DNA from: Acinetobacter boissieri
GTDB taxonomy: Bacteria > Pseudomonadota > Gammaproteobacteria > Pseudomonadales > Moraxellaceae
DNA: 64,000 nt
Direction: 5' to 3'
Assembly (NCBI RefSeq): GCF_900096955.1
Contig: NZ_FMYL01000006.1
Location: 62,001 to 126,000 of the forward strand
Shown: positions 30,056 through 38,350 of the stretch, in pieces
How the letters are laid out: each line of letters starts with the position of its first letter
Numbering within the stretch: position 1 is the first letter of the stretch
The notes under the pieces: model-generated
What the model saw: only the letters and a program-made list of their open reading frames with translations
Told to the model about the DNA's origin: nothing
Database searches by the model: none
Position numbers and translations under genes: made by a program

Positions 30056-30613
30056 ATGAATTATCCCAATAGAATGCCCGCCTTAAATGAGTCTGAATGG
30101 GATTCAGCACAAAAAGAACAAATACAAGAAATGACCAGTGGCCCAAGAGGCAGAGTTCTTCCGCCATTTGAACCATTACTTCGAAGTCCAGAAATGCTTA
30201 AACATGCACAAAGGTTAGGTGAGTATCTCAGATACTCAAGTGCTATAGGACCTAGATTGACTGAATTGGCAATTTTAATGACTGCTAGACATTGGAATCA
30301 ATCTGTTGAGTGGTCTATTCATGCACCTCTGGCGATTACTCAAGGCATAAAAGCTGTGGACGTGGAGAGTATCAATAAAAAAATTGAACCAACATCTTTA
30401 CAAGCTGACGAAAGATTAATTTATCAGTTTTGTACTGAGCTACATGAAAATAAATGTGTAGATGATGCAACTTGGAAAAGTGCGATCACTTTATTTGGTG
30501 AAAAAGGTGTGATTGATTTAATTGGTGTGAATGGCTATTACACTTTTTTATCAATGGTCATGAATGCAGCACAAACACCAGAGGTAGATACAGGATTTAA
30601 GCTCATTCATTAA
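30056..30613 (+). CDS. Carboxymuconolactone decarboxylase (CMD)-fold protein
   Basis: A 185-aa helical protein of the AhpD/CMD superfamily. The usual active-site helix is represented by ELAILMTARHWNQSVEWSIH. The CxxC of AhpD-type redox enzymes is absent and replaced by N/Q and E, leaving the Glu and His of the decarboxylase-like branch. This argues against a peroxidase partner role and for a lyase, decarboxylase or isomerase activity. It starts one base after the aminotransferase stop. The substrate is unknown. Confidence 0.75.
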   Translation: MNYPNRMPALNESEWDSAQKEQIQEMTSGPRGRVLPPFEPLLRSPEMLKHAQRLGEYLRYSSAIGPRLTELAILMTARHWNQSVEWSIHAPLAITQGIKAVDVESINKKIEPTSLQADERLIYQFCTELHENKCVDDATWKSAITLFGEKGVIDLIGVNGYYTFLSMVMNAAQTPEVDTGFKLIH

Positions 30614-30735
30614 GTACTAAAGTAGTGCTAAATATAAAAAATGCACTATTAAAAAACGTGAAAAAAAACACTAGTTGTTTGTGATTTGTTGTGTCTTTTT
30701 TTTAATAAAAATCATGTATTTACTCTATAAATAGT

Positions 30736-30750
30736 TGGCATGTGTATTGC
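30736..30750 (+). promoter_or_regulatory. Sigma-54 (RpoN) promoter of the importer operon
   Basis: TGGCATGTGTATTGC matches the -24/-12 consensus TGGCACG-N4-TTGC with exact spacing; only the C of CACG is T. The start would be about 30762, some 30 bases before the GlnH-like gene. Nitrogen control through NtrC is the simplest reading, as none of the regulators in this region is an AAA+ activator. Confidence 0.7.
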
Positions 30751-30792
30751 AATTAAATTCATTGTTTCTCACTTTAAAAAATAGGTAATCAA

Positions 30793-31548
30793 ATGCGTAA
30801 AAATATGAAATTTATTTTAGCTGTTTCATCTTTAATGCTGAGTGCATTGAGTATGTCTGCGATGGCGCAAGACAAATTACGAGTAGGCGTAGATACGGCA
30901 TTCGTACCATTTGAGTTTAAAGAAGGCAATAAGTATGTTGGCTTTGATATTGATTTATGGGACGCGATTGCGAAAAAAATGGGTGTAGCTTATGACCTTA
31001 AGCCAATGGATTTTGGTGGTTTAATTCCCGGTCTACAATCTCGTAATCTAGATGTTGCTATGGCTGGTATGACCATTACGCCAGTGAGAAGACAGGTTGT
31101 TGACTTTAGTACCTCTTATTATGATGCTGATTTATTGATGGCCGTTAAAACGAATATGACTATTAGTAAATTTAGCGAACTAGCCAACAAAAAAGTAGGT
31201 CTAAAGCAAGGAACTGCTGCAGCAACTTATATGAAAGCACATGTGAATGCAAAGTTTGTTGAATTCCCTAATATTGACAATGCATATCTCGATTTACAAG
31301 CAGGTAATTTAGATGCAGTCGTCCACGACTCTCCGAATGTTCTTTATTATGTAAAAACTGCAGGTCATGGAAAAATTAAATCTGCTGGTGAAAAAGACAG
31401 TATTCTTGCCCAACAATACGGCTTTGCTTTACAGAAGAATAGCCCTTATACCCTAAAGGTGAATAAAGCTTTAGGTGAACTGCGTGCAGATGGTACATAT
31501 AATAAAATTTATATCAAATGGTTTAATAAAGCACCGACTAATAAATAA
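30793..31548 (+). CDS. GlnH-like amino-acid ABC transporter binding protein
   Basis: A 251-aa periplasmic binding protein with a Sec signal ending SAMAQDK. The mature start LRVGVDTAFVPFEFKEGNKYVGFDIDL-type block (KLRVGVDTAFVPFEF) and GLQSRNLDVAMAGMTITPVR are typical of the glutamine-binding protein. It is the first gene of an ABC operon (binding protein, permease, ATPase) behind a sigma-54-like promoter. The similarity to GlnH does not prove glutamine as ligand. Coupling to a C45 amidohydrolase suggests an acylated or modified amino acid. Confidence 0.88.
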   Translation: MRKNMKFILAVSSLMLSALSMSAMAQDKLRVGVDTAFVPFEFKEGNKYVGFDIDLWDAIAKKMGVAYDLKPMDFGGLIPGLQSRNLDVAMAGMTITPVRRQVVDFSTSYYDADLLMAVKTNMTISKFSELANKKVGLKQGTAAATYMKAHVNAKFVEFPNIDNAYLDLQAGNLDAVVHDSPNVLYYVKTAGHGKIKSAGEKDSILAQQYGFALQKNSPYTLKVNKALGELRADGTYNKIYIKWFNKAPTNK

Positions 31549-31564
31549 TAGAAGGTAATAAATA

Positions 31565-32221
31565 ATGGACTTCGAAATATCTTATGTTTGGCAAGCAATT
31601 CCTATATTACTACAGGGTTTAAAACTGACGCTGTTTATTTCAGTCATAGGTCTAATTGCCGGTTTTTTTATTGGTATTGTTACAGGAATTGCACGTGCGA
31701 CTGGCGGTAAATTAGTTAGTAAAATAGCACTGGTCTATATTGAGGTCATTCGGGGTACACCTATTATGGTACAGGTAATGTTTATTTATTTTGCATTACC
31801 TTTAGCCCTGCCTATACATATAGAGCCAATTACTGCGGCAGTGGTAACCATTACTATTAATTCAGGGGCTTATATTGGAGAAATTACGAGGGGCTCTATT
31901 TTATCAATTAATCAAGGCTTTAAAGAGGCAGGGCTTGCTTTAGGATTATCATCTAAAGAAACAATGCTGAATATTATTATCCCATTGGCACTTAGACGTA
32001 TGATTCCTGCCTTAGGGAATCAATGGATTGTCAGCATTAAAGATACCTCTTTGTTTATTGTGATTGGTGTAGGTGAGCTGACGCGTCAAGGGCAGGAGAT
32101 TATTGCAGGTAACTTTAGATCACTAGAGGTGTGGAGTGCGGTTGCAATCTTATATTTAGTTGTCACTTTGTGTTTAAGCTTCTTATTAAAAGTCATTGAA
32201 AAGAAAATGAGAATTTTATGA
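31565..32221 (+). CDS. GlnP-like amino-acid ABC transporter permease
   Basis: A 218-aa inner-membrane permease of the HisMQ/GlnP family with about five membrane helices. The EAA loop is [20 protein letters not shown]. It begins 16 bases after the binding-protein gene and overlaps the ATPase start by 4 bases (ATGA), showing translational coupling. Confidence 0.9.
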   Translation: MDFEISYVWQAIPILLQGLKLTLFISVIGLIAGFFIGIVTGIARATGGKLVSKIALVYIEVIRGTPIMVQVMFIYFALPLALPIHIEPITAAVVTITINSGAYIGEITRGSILSINQGFKEAGLALGLSSKETMLNIIIPLALRRMIPALGNQWIVSIKDTSLFIVIGVGELTRQGQEIIAGNFRSLEVWSAVAILYLVVTLCLSFLLKVIEKKMRIL

Positions 32222-32949
32222 GTATTGTTGAATTTGATCAAGTATCGAAAAGCTTTGGTGAAACAAGAGTTCTTCATGACATTAATTTGAAAATTAATGA
32301 GGGGGAAGTTGTTGTGATTATTGGACCATCAGGCTCTGGTAAATCAACTTTACTTCGGTGTATTAATAAATTAGAAGATATTTCTTCTGGTACTTTACTA
32401 GTTGCTGGTCATCATATGACCGACCCAAATTTAAATGAATGTGAAATTCGTAAAGAAGCAGGAATGGTTTTTCAACAATTCCATTTATTTCCTCACTTAA
32501 CAGCGTTAGAAAATGTGATGTTTGGTCCAACAAAAGTCAGAAAAAAAAGTAAATCTGATGCACAAAAAATTGCTCGTGAATTGTTGGCTCAAGTTGGACT
32601 ATCTGCTCGTGAGGACCATTATCCATCTGAACTTTCAGGTGGACAACAACAACGTGTTGCAATTGCTAGAGCACTTGCCATCAAGCCAAAAATGATGTTG
32701 TTTGATGAGCCAACATCTGCACTAGATCCAGAATTACGTCATGAAGTATTGCAAGTCATGCAATCATTGGCAAAAGATGGCATGACCATGGTTATAGTAA
32801 CTCATGAAATTGCTTTTGCACGTGATGTTGCTTCGCGTCTTATTTTTATTGATCAAGGTACAATTGCTGAAGATGGTCACCCTGAGGATTTAATCGTTAA
32901 AGGTTTAGGCTGTGAACGATTAAAAGAATTTTTACATAATGTATCTTAG
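32218..32949 (+). CDS. GlnQ-like amino-acid ABC transporter ATPase
   Basis: A 243-aa ATP-binding subunit. Walker A is [14 protein letters not shown], the Q-loop [17 protein letters not shown], the signature [15 protein letters not shown] and Walker [15 protein letters not shown] with the switch histidine in [10 protein letters not shown]. It is the standard PAAT-family length and is coupled to the preceding permease gene. Confidence 0.92.
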   Translation: MSIVEFDQVSKSFGETRVLHDINLKINEGEVVVIIGPSGSGKSTLLRCINKLEDISSGTLLVAGHHMTDPNLNECEIRKEAGMVFQQFHLFPHLTALENVMFGPTKVRKKSKSDAQKIARELLAQVGLSAREDHYPSELSGGQQQRVAIARALAIKPKMMLFDEPTSALDPELRHEVLQVMQSLAKDGMTMVIVTHEIAFARDVASRLIFIDQGTIAEDGHPEDLIVKGLGCERLKEFLHNVS

Positions 32950-32962
32950 GTTATTAAATTAA

Positions 32963-33994
32963 ATGAAAATATTTAATATTTCGGGGAGCGCTTTTCATAT
33001 TGGTGAAGCACTTGGTCAATTGGGTAAAGCAGCTTGGCACTGTAAAATAAAACACACAGCGTTATGGAAACAATTACAACCGTTTCAAGATAGCTTATAT
33101 ATGCTTGAGCTCAAAAAAAAGGTGCAAAATGATTTTCCTGATATTTGGCAAGAAATTATGGGGCTTGCCAAAGGCTTAGATGAAAGTGTGATGACCGTTT
33201 TTTTATGGAATTGTAGAGGAGATGTTCTTTCCTCGACTGCAGATGGTTGTACAACAATTATTGGTACAGATACAGCTGGAAATATGCTTGTTGCACATAA
33301 TGAAGATGGTTTACCTGAATTGATGGATGATTGCTTTTTAGCGAATGTAACTACAGAAAATGGAGCCTCTTTTTTGAGTTTTGCGTACCCTGCATCTTTA
33401 TGTGGGCATACCTTCTCAGTCAATTGTTTTGGTATTGTTAATACGGTAAATAATTTAAGAATTAAAAACAGAACAATGGGTTATCCTCGTCAGGTGCTTG
33501 CACGAGAAGTACTTAATAAAACAGACATTCAAGAGGTAGTCGATACCTTATTGTATCCAAGGTCTGGAGGTTTTCATCATACGTTGGTACAGAAAAAATT
33601 GGGTAAACCGACTTCTTCTATATGTATCGAAGCGATTAATAAGCAGAGTAATGTACGTATAATAGAAAGTATTGGATTACACGCAAACCATGTAGTTTAT
33701 AAAACATTTGATGCACAAATTATTACAACCAGTTCGCAAGAAAGACAATCCAGATTAGAATCAATTTTTAGCCAAAAAAAGTACATCACCCCTCTAGATT
33801 GTTTACAGGCACTTTCCGATACTCAAAATGCAGAATTTCCAATTTATAGAACATCTGAACATGATTCAGACAATGAAAATACCATTGCGACAATTATATT
33901 TACTGTTCAAGAAGGTAAGGTGAGTTGGGAGTTATATGGACAAGATCGGAACGGTTGTGAAAATAAAGGTGAAGTCGGCTTATTTAGTGAGTAA
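32963..33994 (+). CDS. C45-family autoproteolytic acyltransferase/amidohydrolase
   Basis: A 343-aa Ntn-hydrolase related to fungal isopenicillin-N acyltransferase (peptidase C45). The autoprocessing site is STADGCTTIIG, where cleavage before Cys96 would expose the N-terminal nucleophile; this is close to Gly102-Cys103 in the fungal enzyme. LVAHNEDGLPELMDD and the later VNTVNNLRI blocks are also family features. Because it follows the importer ATPase by 13 bases, it likely hydrolyses an imported N-acyl or amide compound in the cytoplasm. No signal peptide is present. The substrate is not known. Confidence 0.85.
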   Translation: MKIFNISGSAFHIGEALGQLGKAAWHCKIKHTALWKQLQPFQDSLYMLELKKKVQNDFPDIWQEIMGLAKGLDESVMTVFLWNCRGDVLSSTADGCTTIIGTDTAGNMLVAHNEDGLPELMDDCFLANVTTENGASFLSFAYPASLCGHTFSVNCFGIVNTVNNLRIKNRTMGYPRQVLAREVLNKTDIQEVVDTLLYPRSGGFHHTLVQKKLGKPTSSICIEAINKQSNVRIIESIGLHANHVVYKTFDAQIITTSSQERQSRLESIFSQKKYITPLDCLQALSDTQNAEFPIYRTSEHDSDNENTIATIIFTVQEGKVSWELYGQDRNGCENKGEVGLFSE

Positions 33995-34037
33995 TATACC
34001 CAAATTAAGACCGCCTATTTAATGACGATAAGCTGAT

Positions 34038-34886
34038 ATGAATCCTAGACAAAAAATACTTGATCATTTTTCGGAATTATCTCCTGAACTTAAAAGATCT
34101 GCACAGTTTATATTAGATAATGAGCAAGAGTTAATAGTATTGTCGATGCGTGGCTTTGCTCAAAAGGCTCAAGTGAAGCCTGCAACGTTATTAAGACTTG
34201 CAAAATTTTTAGGCTATGAGGGGTGGAATAGCTTAAAAGATGAATTTATTATCTTAAATGGACTACGAGATCACAGCTATACATCAAAAGCACAAAAAAT
34301 AGTGAATGATTCAAATCATAACTTATACGATCTATTTTTTGAGTCACAAATGAATAATCTAGTGACGACACACCAACGAAATAAAGACTCTTTTCAGCAA
34401 TTTGTTAATTTAGTGGATACCACAGGCCATATTTATATTTGTGGCTTTAGGGCAAGTTTTCCAATAGCTTGGTCTTTATTTTACGTATACAAATTGTTTA
34501 ATAAAAATATTATATTAATTGATGGTTTAGCAAGTAACTTAGAAATGTACATGCGTGATTTTTCAAAAGAAGATACGGTAATTGTTGTTGGATTTGCACC
34601 ATATTCACGCGAAATTACCTTAGTCGCAGATCATGCACAAAAAGCAAAGAGTAAAGTTTTTGCAATCACAGATCATATAACATCACCGCTTGTAACACAT
34701 GCAATATCTACCCTTTGGTTTTCTATAGAAAGCCCATCATTCTTCCCTTCTATTTCATCAGGGATAAGTATTTCAGAAGCACTGTTAGCAGCTTTACTAT
34801 CTAAAAGTGGTCAAAATGCAGTTGAAAAAGTGAAAATTAGTGAAGATTTTATTATTCAGTCAGGTGCGTACTTTAATGAAAAATAG
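34038..34886 (+). CDS. MurR/RpiR family transcriptional regulator
   Basis: A 282-aa regulator with an N-terminal RpiR-type helix-turn-helix (LSMRGFAQKAQVKPATLLRLAKFLGYEGW) and a C-terminal SIS domain (GHIYICGFRASFPIAW ... VIVVGFAPYSRE). SIS domains usually bind phosphosugars, although several RpiR members in amino-acid catabolic clusters respond to other ligands. As the last gene of the importer/C45 operon (43 bases downstream) it is the best candidate for a local regulator of that unit. Confidence 0.88.
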   Translation: MNPRQKILDHFSELSPELKRSAQFILDNEQELIVLSMRGFAQKAQVKPATLLRLAKFLGYEGWNSLKDEFIILNGLRDHSYTSKAQKIVNDSNHNLYDLFFESQMNNLVTTHQRNKDSFQQFVNLVDTTGHIYICGFRASFPIAWSLFYVYKLFNKNIILIDGLASNLEMYMRDFSKEDTVIVVGFAPYSREITLVADHAQKAKSKVFAITDHITSPLVTHAISTLWFSIESPSFFPSISSGISISEALLAALLSKSGQNAVEKVKISEDFIIQSGAYFNEK

Positions 34887-34904
34887 TGATGATATTTTAG
34901 GCAA

Positions 34905-34936
34905 AATAGTCTCAAATATTGATCTTCGAGACTATT
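34905..34936 (+). terminator. Hairpin after the RpiR gene
   Basis: Perfect 9-bp arms AATAGTCTC and GAGACTATT around a 14-base loop, followed by a broken T-tract. A weak terminator between convergent units. Confidence 0.5.
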
Positions 34937-34950
34937 CTTATTGTTGATTT

Positions 34951-35913
34951 TTATGCTCTAGATGGAAATATTTTGGGAATACATCGTAAATATACTGGTA
35001 AAAAGCAAAGCTCTACAATAGTTTGCGTTAAAATGACAGCAGGAATGATTGGCATACTACCTGGGACTGCCAAGGCCAAAGGCAAAATAATTAAAGAGTT
35101 TCTGTAGCTTGCAGAAAAAGAAATTGCTCTTGCAGAAGAGGCTTCTAACTTGAATAAAGAAGCAATTATCCAACTGATTACTGGTGAAATAATAGCAAAG
35201 GCAATATAAATAGGTAATGCCTGTAAGGCCGCATTTTGTGCGAGTCTAATTTGAGGTGTGACAGATGCCAATACAATAAACAAGACTAATGCTGTAGCAG
35301 GCACAGGCAATAAATTAAGCGGTACAGTGAACTTAGTAAATGACGTACTTTTATTACTTAACCATTGAACTAAAGCTGCAAGAGTAAGCGGTACAATAAT
35401 AAACCAAATAAATGCATGTAGAAATGGTCCTACTTCAATGAGTTTTGATACATTATTACCTAATAATACCCCAATATATATTGGAAGTAGCACCATTTGA
35501 GTGAGTAAAAGTATGGGGGTCATGGCTAAAAGTAACTTAGCATTACCTTTGCCAATGCTAGTAAAGGTAATCACGTAATCAATACAAGGTGCTAAAAGTA
35601 CGAATAAAACAGCCAGCCGAATGAATGAATTGTCAGGTAAAAACTGTATAAGGCCTGCTGTAACCAGTGGTAAAGCAATAAAATTACTTATAAATAACGC
35701 AGAAATAAATCTTATATTTTTAAATGCATGTCGAATTTCAGTGATTGGGACTTGTAAAAAAGTCACGAATAACATGAGGGCTAGTGCTGGATTAATTAAA
35801 GGTTCTAAATCTGATATGCCATGGATTATCAGTCCCCAAATAGCCCCAAGGCATATGCTAGTAAAGTAAATTTTGACTTGATTATCTTCAAGGCGATGGC
35901 GTAACTTTTCCAT
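34951..35913 (-). CDS. BASS/ArsB(ACR3)-related transporter
   Basis: A 320-aa membrane protein with about ten hydrophobic segments, of the bile acid:Na+ symporter / arsenic-resistance-protein group. NPALALMLFVTFLQVP and LAPCIDYVITFTSIGKG (with the conserved Cys of ACR3-type arsenite exporters) and FSASYRNSLIILPLALA support membership. It lies 36 bases downstream of an ArsR gene on the same strand, the usual arsR-transporter arrangement. Arsenite efflux is likely but not certain, because no arsC or arsH is present here. Confidence 0.75.
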   Translation of the reverse strand: MEKLRHRLEDNQVKIYFTSICLGAIWGLIIHGISDLEPLINPALALMLFVTFLQVPITEIRHAFKNIRFISALFISNFIALPLVTAGLIQFLPDNSFIRLAVLFVLLAPCIDYVITFTSIGKGNAKLLLAMTPILLLTQMVLLPIYIGVLLGNNVSKLIEVGPFLHAFIWFIIVPLTLAALVQWLSNKSTSFTKFTVPLNLLPVPATALVLFIVLASVTPQIRLAQNAALQALPIYIAFAIISPVISWIIASLFKLEASSARAISFSASYRNSLIILPLALAVPGSMPIIPAVILTQTIVELCFLPVYLRCIPKIFPSRA

Positions 35914-35949
35914 GAATATATTTGCTCAGTTATATGAAGAAGATAAAAA

Positions 35950-36321
35950 TTATCTTACTTTTTTGATATAACCTTCAGTTGGTTCACCTGTACATTGCGT
36001 AAATAGCTCTATTGCTTTATCGCAATATTCACAGTGGCCTTGGCAACAGTCATGCATTAAAAAGGCAACAAGATCTGCAAGGGTAGCCCAAATTGCACAG
36101 TAAATAATTTGCCGACCTTCACGGCGACTATGGATCAACCCTGCATTTTCTAAGTGACTTAAATGAAATGAAATCCTAGACGGTGCAGCACCATCTAATG
36201 CCTCAGCAATATGTCCAGCAGCCATGCCTTCAGCACCTGCAACGACAAGTAAACGCACAATTCGTAAACGCGTTTCTTGTGATAACGCAGCAAATGCATT
36301 TAAAGCATTTTTTTCTAACAT
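35950..36321 (-). CDS. ArsR/SmtB-family metalloregulator with C-terminal cysteines
   Basis: A 123-aa winged-helix repressor: ALSQETRLRIVRLLVVAGAEG, then the recognition region ISFHLSHLENAGLIHSRREGRQIIY. The classical ELCVCDL metal site in the DNA-binding helix is missing. Instead a Cys cluster DCCQGHCEYC and a further Cys lie at the C-terminus, the arrangement known from ArsR proteins of the Acidithiobacillus type that bind As(III) there. It should control itself and the transporter that follows. Confidence 0.88.
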   Translation of the reverse strand: MLEKNALNAFAALSQETRLRIVRLLVVAGAEGMAAGHIAEALDGAAPSRISFHLSHLENAGLIHSRREGRQIIYCAIWATLADLVAFLMHDCCQGHCEYCDKAIELFTQCTGEPTEGYIKKVR

Positions 36322-36456
36322 GACATATCCAATATTTCACTTTTGAAAGATTGTAGGGTGCCACTGCTATTGTTGCAAGCTGACTTAATATATAGAGTGA
36401 ATAACCAACATCTGTTATATCTCCTAGTTTTCCAACTGTTAAAGTACTTTATGGGA

Positions 36457-36476
36457 GTAAGTGAGTATTCACTTAC
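36457..36476. promoter_or_regulatory. Perfect 20-base palindromic operator
   Basis: GTAAGTGA-GTAT-TCACTTAC has perfect 8-base arms, the size and form of a TetR-family operator. No TetR gene is in the window. Confidence 0.5.
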
Positions 36477-36633
36477 GATACGATCTTTTGCCAGATATAC
36501 GGCATTTGTTGATTGTCATAGCTTTGTTAAACTTTCGTTGTTAATTTTATATTGGGTTTGGATTTACATGATCAAAACATTTCAATATTTCAACAATTAT
36601 TGAATTATATGAATTAATTCATATCTCAGCAAC

Positions 36634-36661
36634 AAAAAATCATCCCTTAGGATGATTTTTT
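36634..36661. terminator. Orphan bidirectional terminator
   Basis: AAAAAATCATCC and GGATGATTTTTT (12 bp) enclose CTTA, with T-runs on both strands. No gene ends next to it on either strand. Confidence 0.8.
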
Positions 36662-36736
36662 TTTAGTCATACATTTCATATGCTAATTCTACAGACAAAT
36701 ATTAAACATTGTAAAAATAACGTGCAGGTGGCTTAA

Positions 36737-37873
36737 GTGACTGATACAAATATTGATTTTATTTACCTTTCTGAGCAAGACATGATTAAAGCTGGCGTTA
36801 CAGATATGCCAACTTGTGTTGATACCATGGAAGAAATGTTTGGTCTGCTTTATAGCGGTGATTACCGTATGGCTGGAGCAAATAGTGACTCACATGGTGC
36901 AATGGTAACTTTCCCAGAGCATTCTCCTTTTGAAACGATGCCAAAACCAACAGCCGACAGACGCTTCATGGCTATGCCTGCTTATTTAGGCGGTAGTTTC
37001 CGTACGGCTGGTATGAAATGGTACGGCTCTAATATTGCAAACCGAGAAAAAGGCCTGCCACGTTCTATTTTAATGTTTGCTTTAAATGATGCGGATACCG
37101 GCGCACCACTTGCATATATGTCTGCAAATCTGCTTTCTGCTTATCGTACAGGGGCAATTCCCGGTGTAGGTGCAAGACATTTAGCCAGAAAAGATTCTAA
37201 AGTCATTGGCTTAGTTGGTCCAGGTGTGATGGGCAAAACAGCAGTATCTGCATTTATTGCTGTCTGTCCACTTTTAGACACCATCAAAATTAAAGGGCGT
37301 AGTGAAAAAAGTATTCATGAATTTATTGAATGGCTAAAAGAGAGTCATCCACAAATTGAAAATATTCAGGTTGTAGAAAATATTGAAGATGCTGTACGTG
37401 GTTCAGATATTGTGACCTATTGCAATTCAGGTGTTATGGGGGATTTAGATACGTATACCCTTGTAAAACATGAGTGGATAAAAGCCGGTGCATTCTTAGC
37501 AATGCCTGCATATTCAGATACTGATGAATTAATGAATCAAAAGAGTGTCAGAAAAGTACTTGATAACCCGGGTATGTATGAAGCTTGGTATGAAGAAGTG
37601 CCTAAGCCTGCACATTTACAAATTCCAATGATCGGTATGAAATTTTTAGACATGGTTCATGAGGGAAAAATTCAGCAAGAAGATTTGGAAGACTTAGGGA
37701 AAATTGTATCAGGCGATGCTGTTGGTCGAACAAATGATGAGGAAATTATCATTTTATCTGTTGGAGGTATGCCTGTTGAAGATGTGGCTTGGGGGACAGT
37801 CGTTTATCGAAATGCCATTTCAAAAGGTATTGGAACGAAATTGAATTTATGGGAAAGCCCAGTTTTACGTTAA
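36737..37873 (+). CDS. Ornithine cyclodeaminase/mu-crystallin family protein
   Basis: A 378-aa NAD(P)-dependent protein of the OCD family, whose members act as cyclodeaminases or as reductases of cyclic and linear ketimines (for example delta-1-pyrroline-2-carboxylate). The Rossmann loop reads LVGPGVMGKTAVSAF; the N-terminal AGMKWYGSNIANREKGLPRS block and LSAYRTGAIPGVGARHLA form the substrate side. The start is a GTG at 36737. It begins a three-gene run with RidA (25 bases) and a DadA-like oxidase. This context favours an imine-reducing or imine-processing role over true ornithine cyclodeamination. Confidence 0.85.
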   Translation: MTDTNIDFIYLSEQDMIKAGVTDMPTCVDTMEEMFGLLYSGDYRMAGANSDSHGAMVTFPEHSPFETMPKPTADRRFMAMPAYLGGSFRTAGMKWYGSNIANREKGLPRSILMFALNDADTGAPLAYMSANLLSAYRTGAIPGVGARHLARKDSKVIGLVGPGVMGKTAVSAFIAVCPLLDTIKIKGRSEKSIHEFIEWLKESHPQIENIQVVENIEDAVRGSDIVTYCNSGVMGDLDTYTLVKHEWIKAGAFLAMPAYSDTDELMNQKSVRKVLDNPGMYEAWYEEVPKPAHLQIPMIGMKFLDMVHEGKIQQEDLEDLGKIVSGDAVGRTNDEEIIILSVGGMPVEDVAWGTVVYRNAISKGIGTKLNLWESPVLR

Positions 37874-37898
37874 TTAAAAAACAATGGAGTAATTAAAG

Positions 37899-38315
37899 AT
37901 GACACAAGTAATTAAAGTTAAAACAGGGTCAAAATTTGAAGATGAATATAGTTATTCAAGAATAGTTAGTGTAGATAATTGGATATTTGTATCTAATACC
38001 GCAGGAAGAAATCCAGATACAAAGGAAATTCCAGAAGATCTTGTGGAACAAACCAAACAGGTTTTTAAAAATATTGAAACTGCACTCGTTCGCGTAGATT
38101 CAAGTTTGGAAGATGTGATTGCAGCACGTATTTTTGTACCTAATCCTAAAGATACTTTTGTTGTTATGGATATTTTTGGTAAACAATTCAAAGGAATTGA
38201 TCCAACGATTACAGTGACTAACTCTCCACTTGTTGCATCTTATTACAAAGTTGAAGTTGAAGTCACTGCCTATAGAAATGCTTCAAAAGCAGAAATTAAA
38301 AAGCTGACATTTTAA
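37899..38315 (+). CDS. RidA (YjgF/UK114) family imine deaminase
   Basis: A 138-aa RidA-family protein that speeds hydrolysis of reactive enamines and imines to keto acids plus ammonia. Visible family features are RIVSVDNWIFVSNTAGRNPDTKEIP, the QTKQVFKNIETAL helix, and IAARIFVPNPKD with the arginine that grips the substrate carboxylate. It lies between the OCD-family gene and the amino-acid oxidase gene, the expected place for an enzyme clearing imines made by the oxidase. Confidence 0.9.
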   Translation: MTQVIKVKTGSKFEDEYSYSRIVSVDNWIFVSNTAGRNPDTKEIPEDLVEQTKQVFKNIETALVRVDSSLEDVIAARIFVPNPKDTFVVMDIFGKQFKGIDPTITVTNSPLVASYYKVEVEVTAYRNASKAEIKKLTF

Positions 38316-38350
38316 ACTTCAATCCCATTTTATGCGTTAAAGGAAAAGAG

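Larger units (their letters stand above)
36322..36736. other. Intergenic region with orphan operator and terminator
   Basis: 415 bases between the leftward arsR and the rightward cyclodeaminase-family gene. It contains a perfect TetR-type palindrome (36457-36476) and a strong terminator (36634-36661), both without an obvious partner gene. The open frame here (plus strand, about 36343-36603) is not protein-like. A deleted gene or a small RNA would explain both. Confidence 0.55.

Noticed and set aside
36343..36603. 86-aa plus-strand open frame upstream of the OCD-family gene
   Set aside because: Composition is not protein-like, there is no ribosome site, and it contains the palindromic operator.
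36640..36736. Sigma-54 promoter for the OCD-family gene
   Set aside because: I found no GG/GC pair at the -24/-12 spacing like that at 30736-30750.
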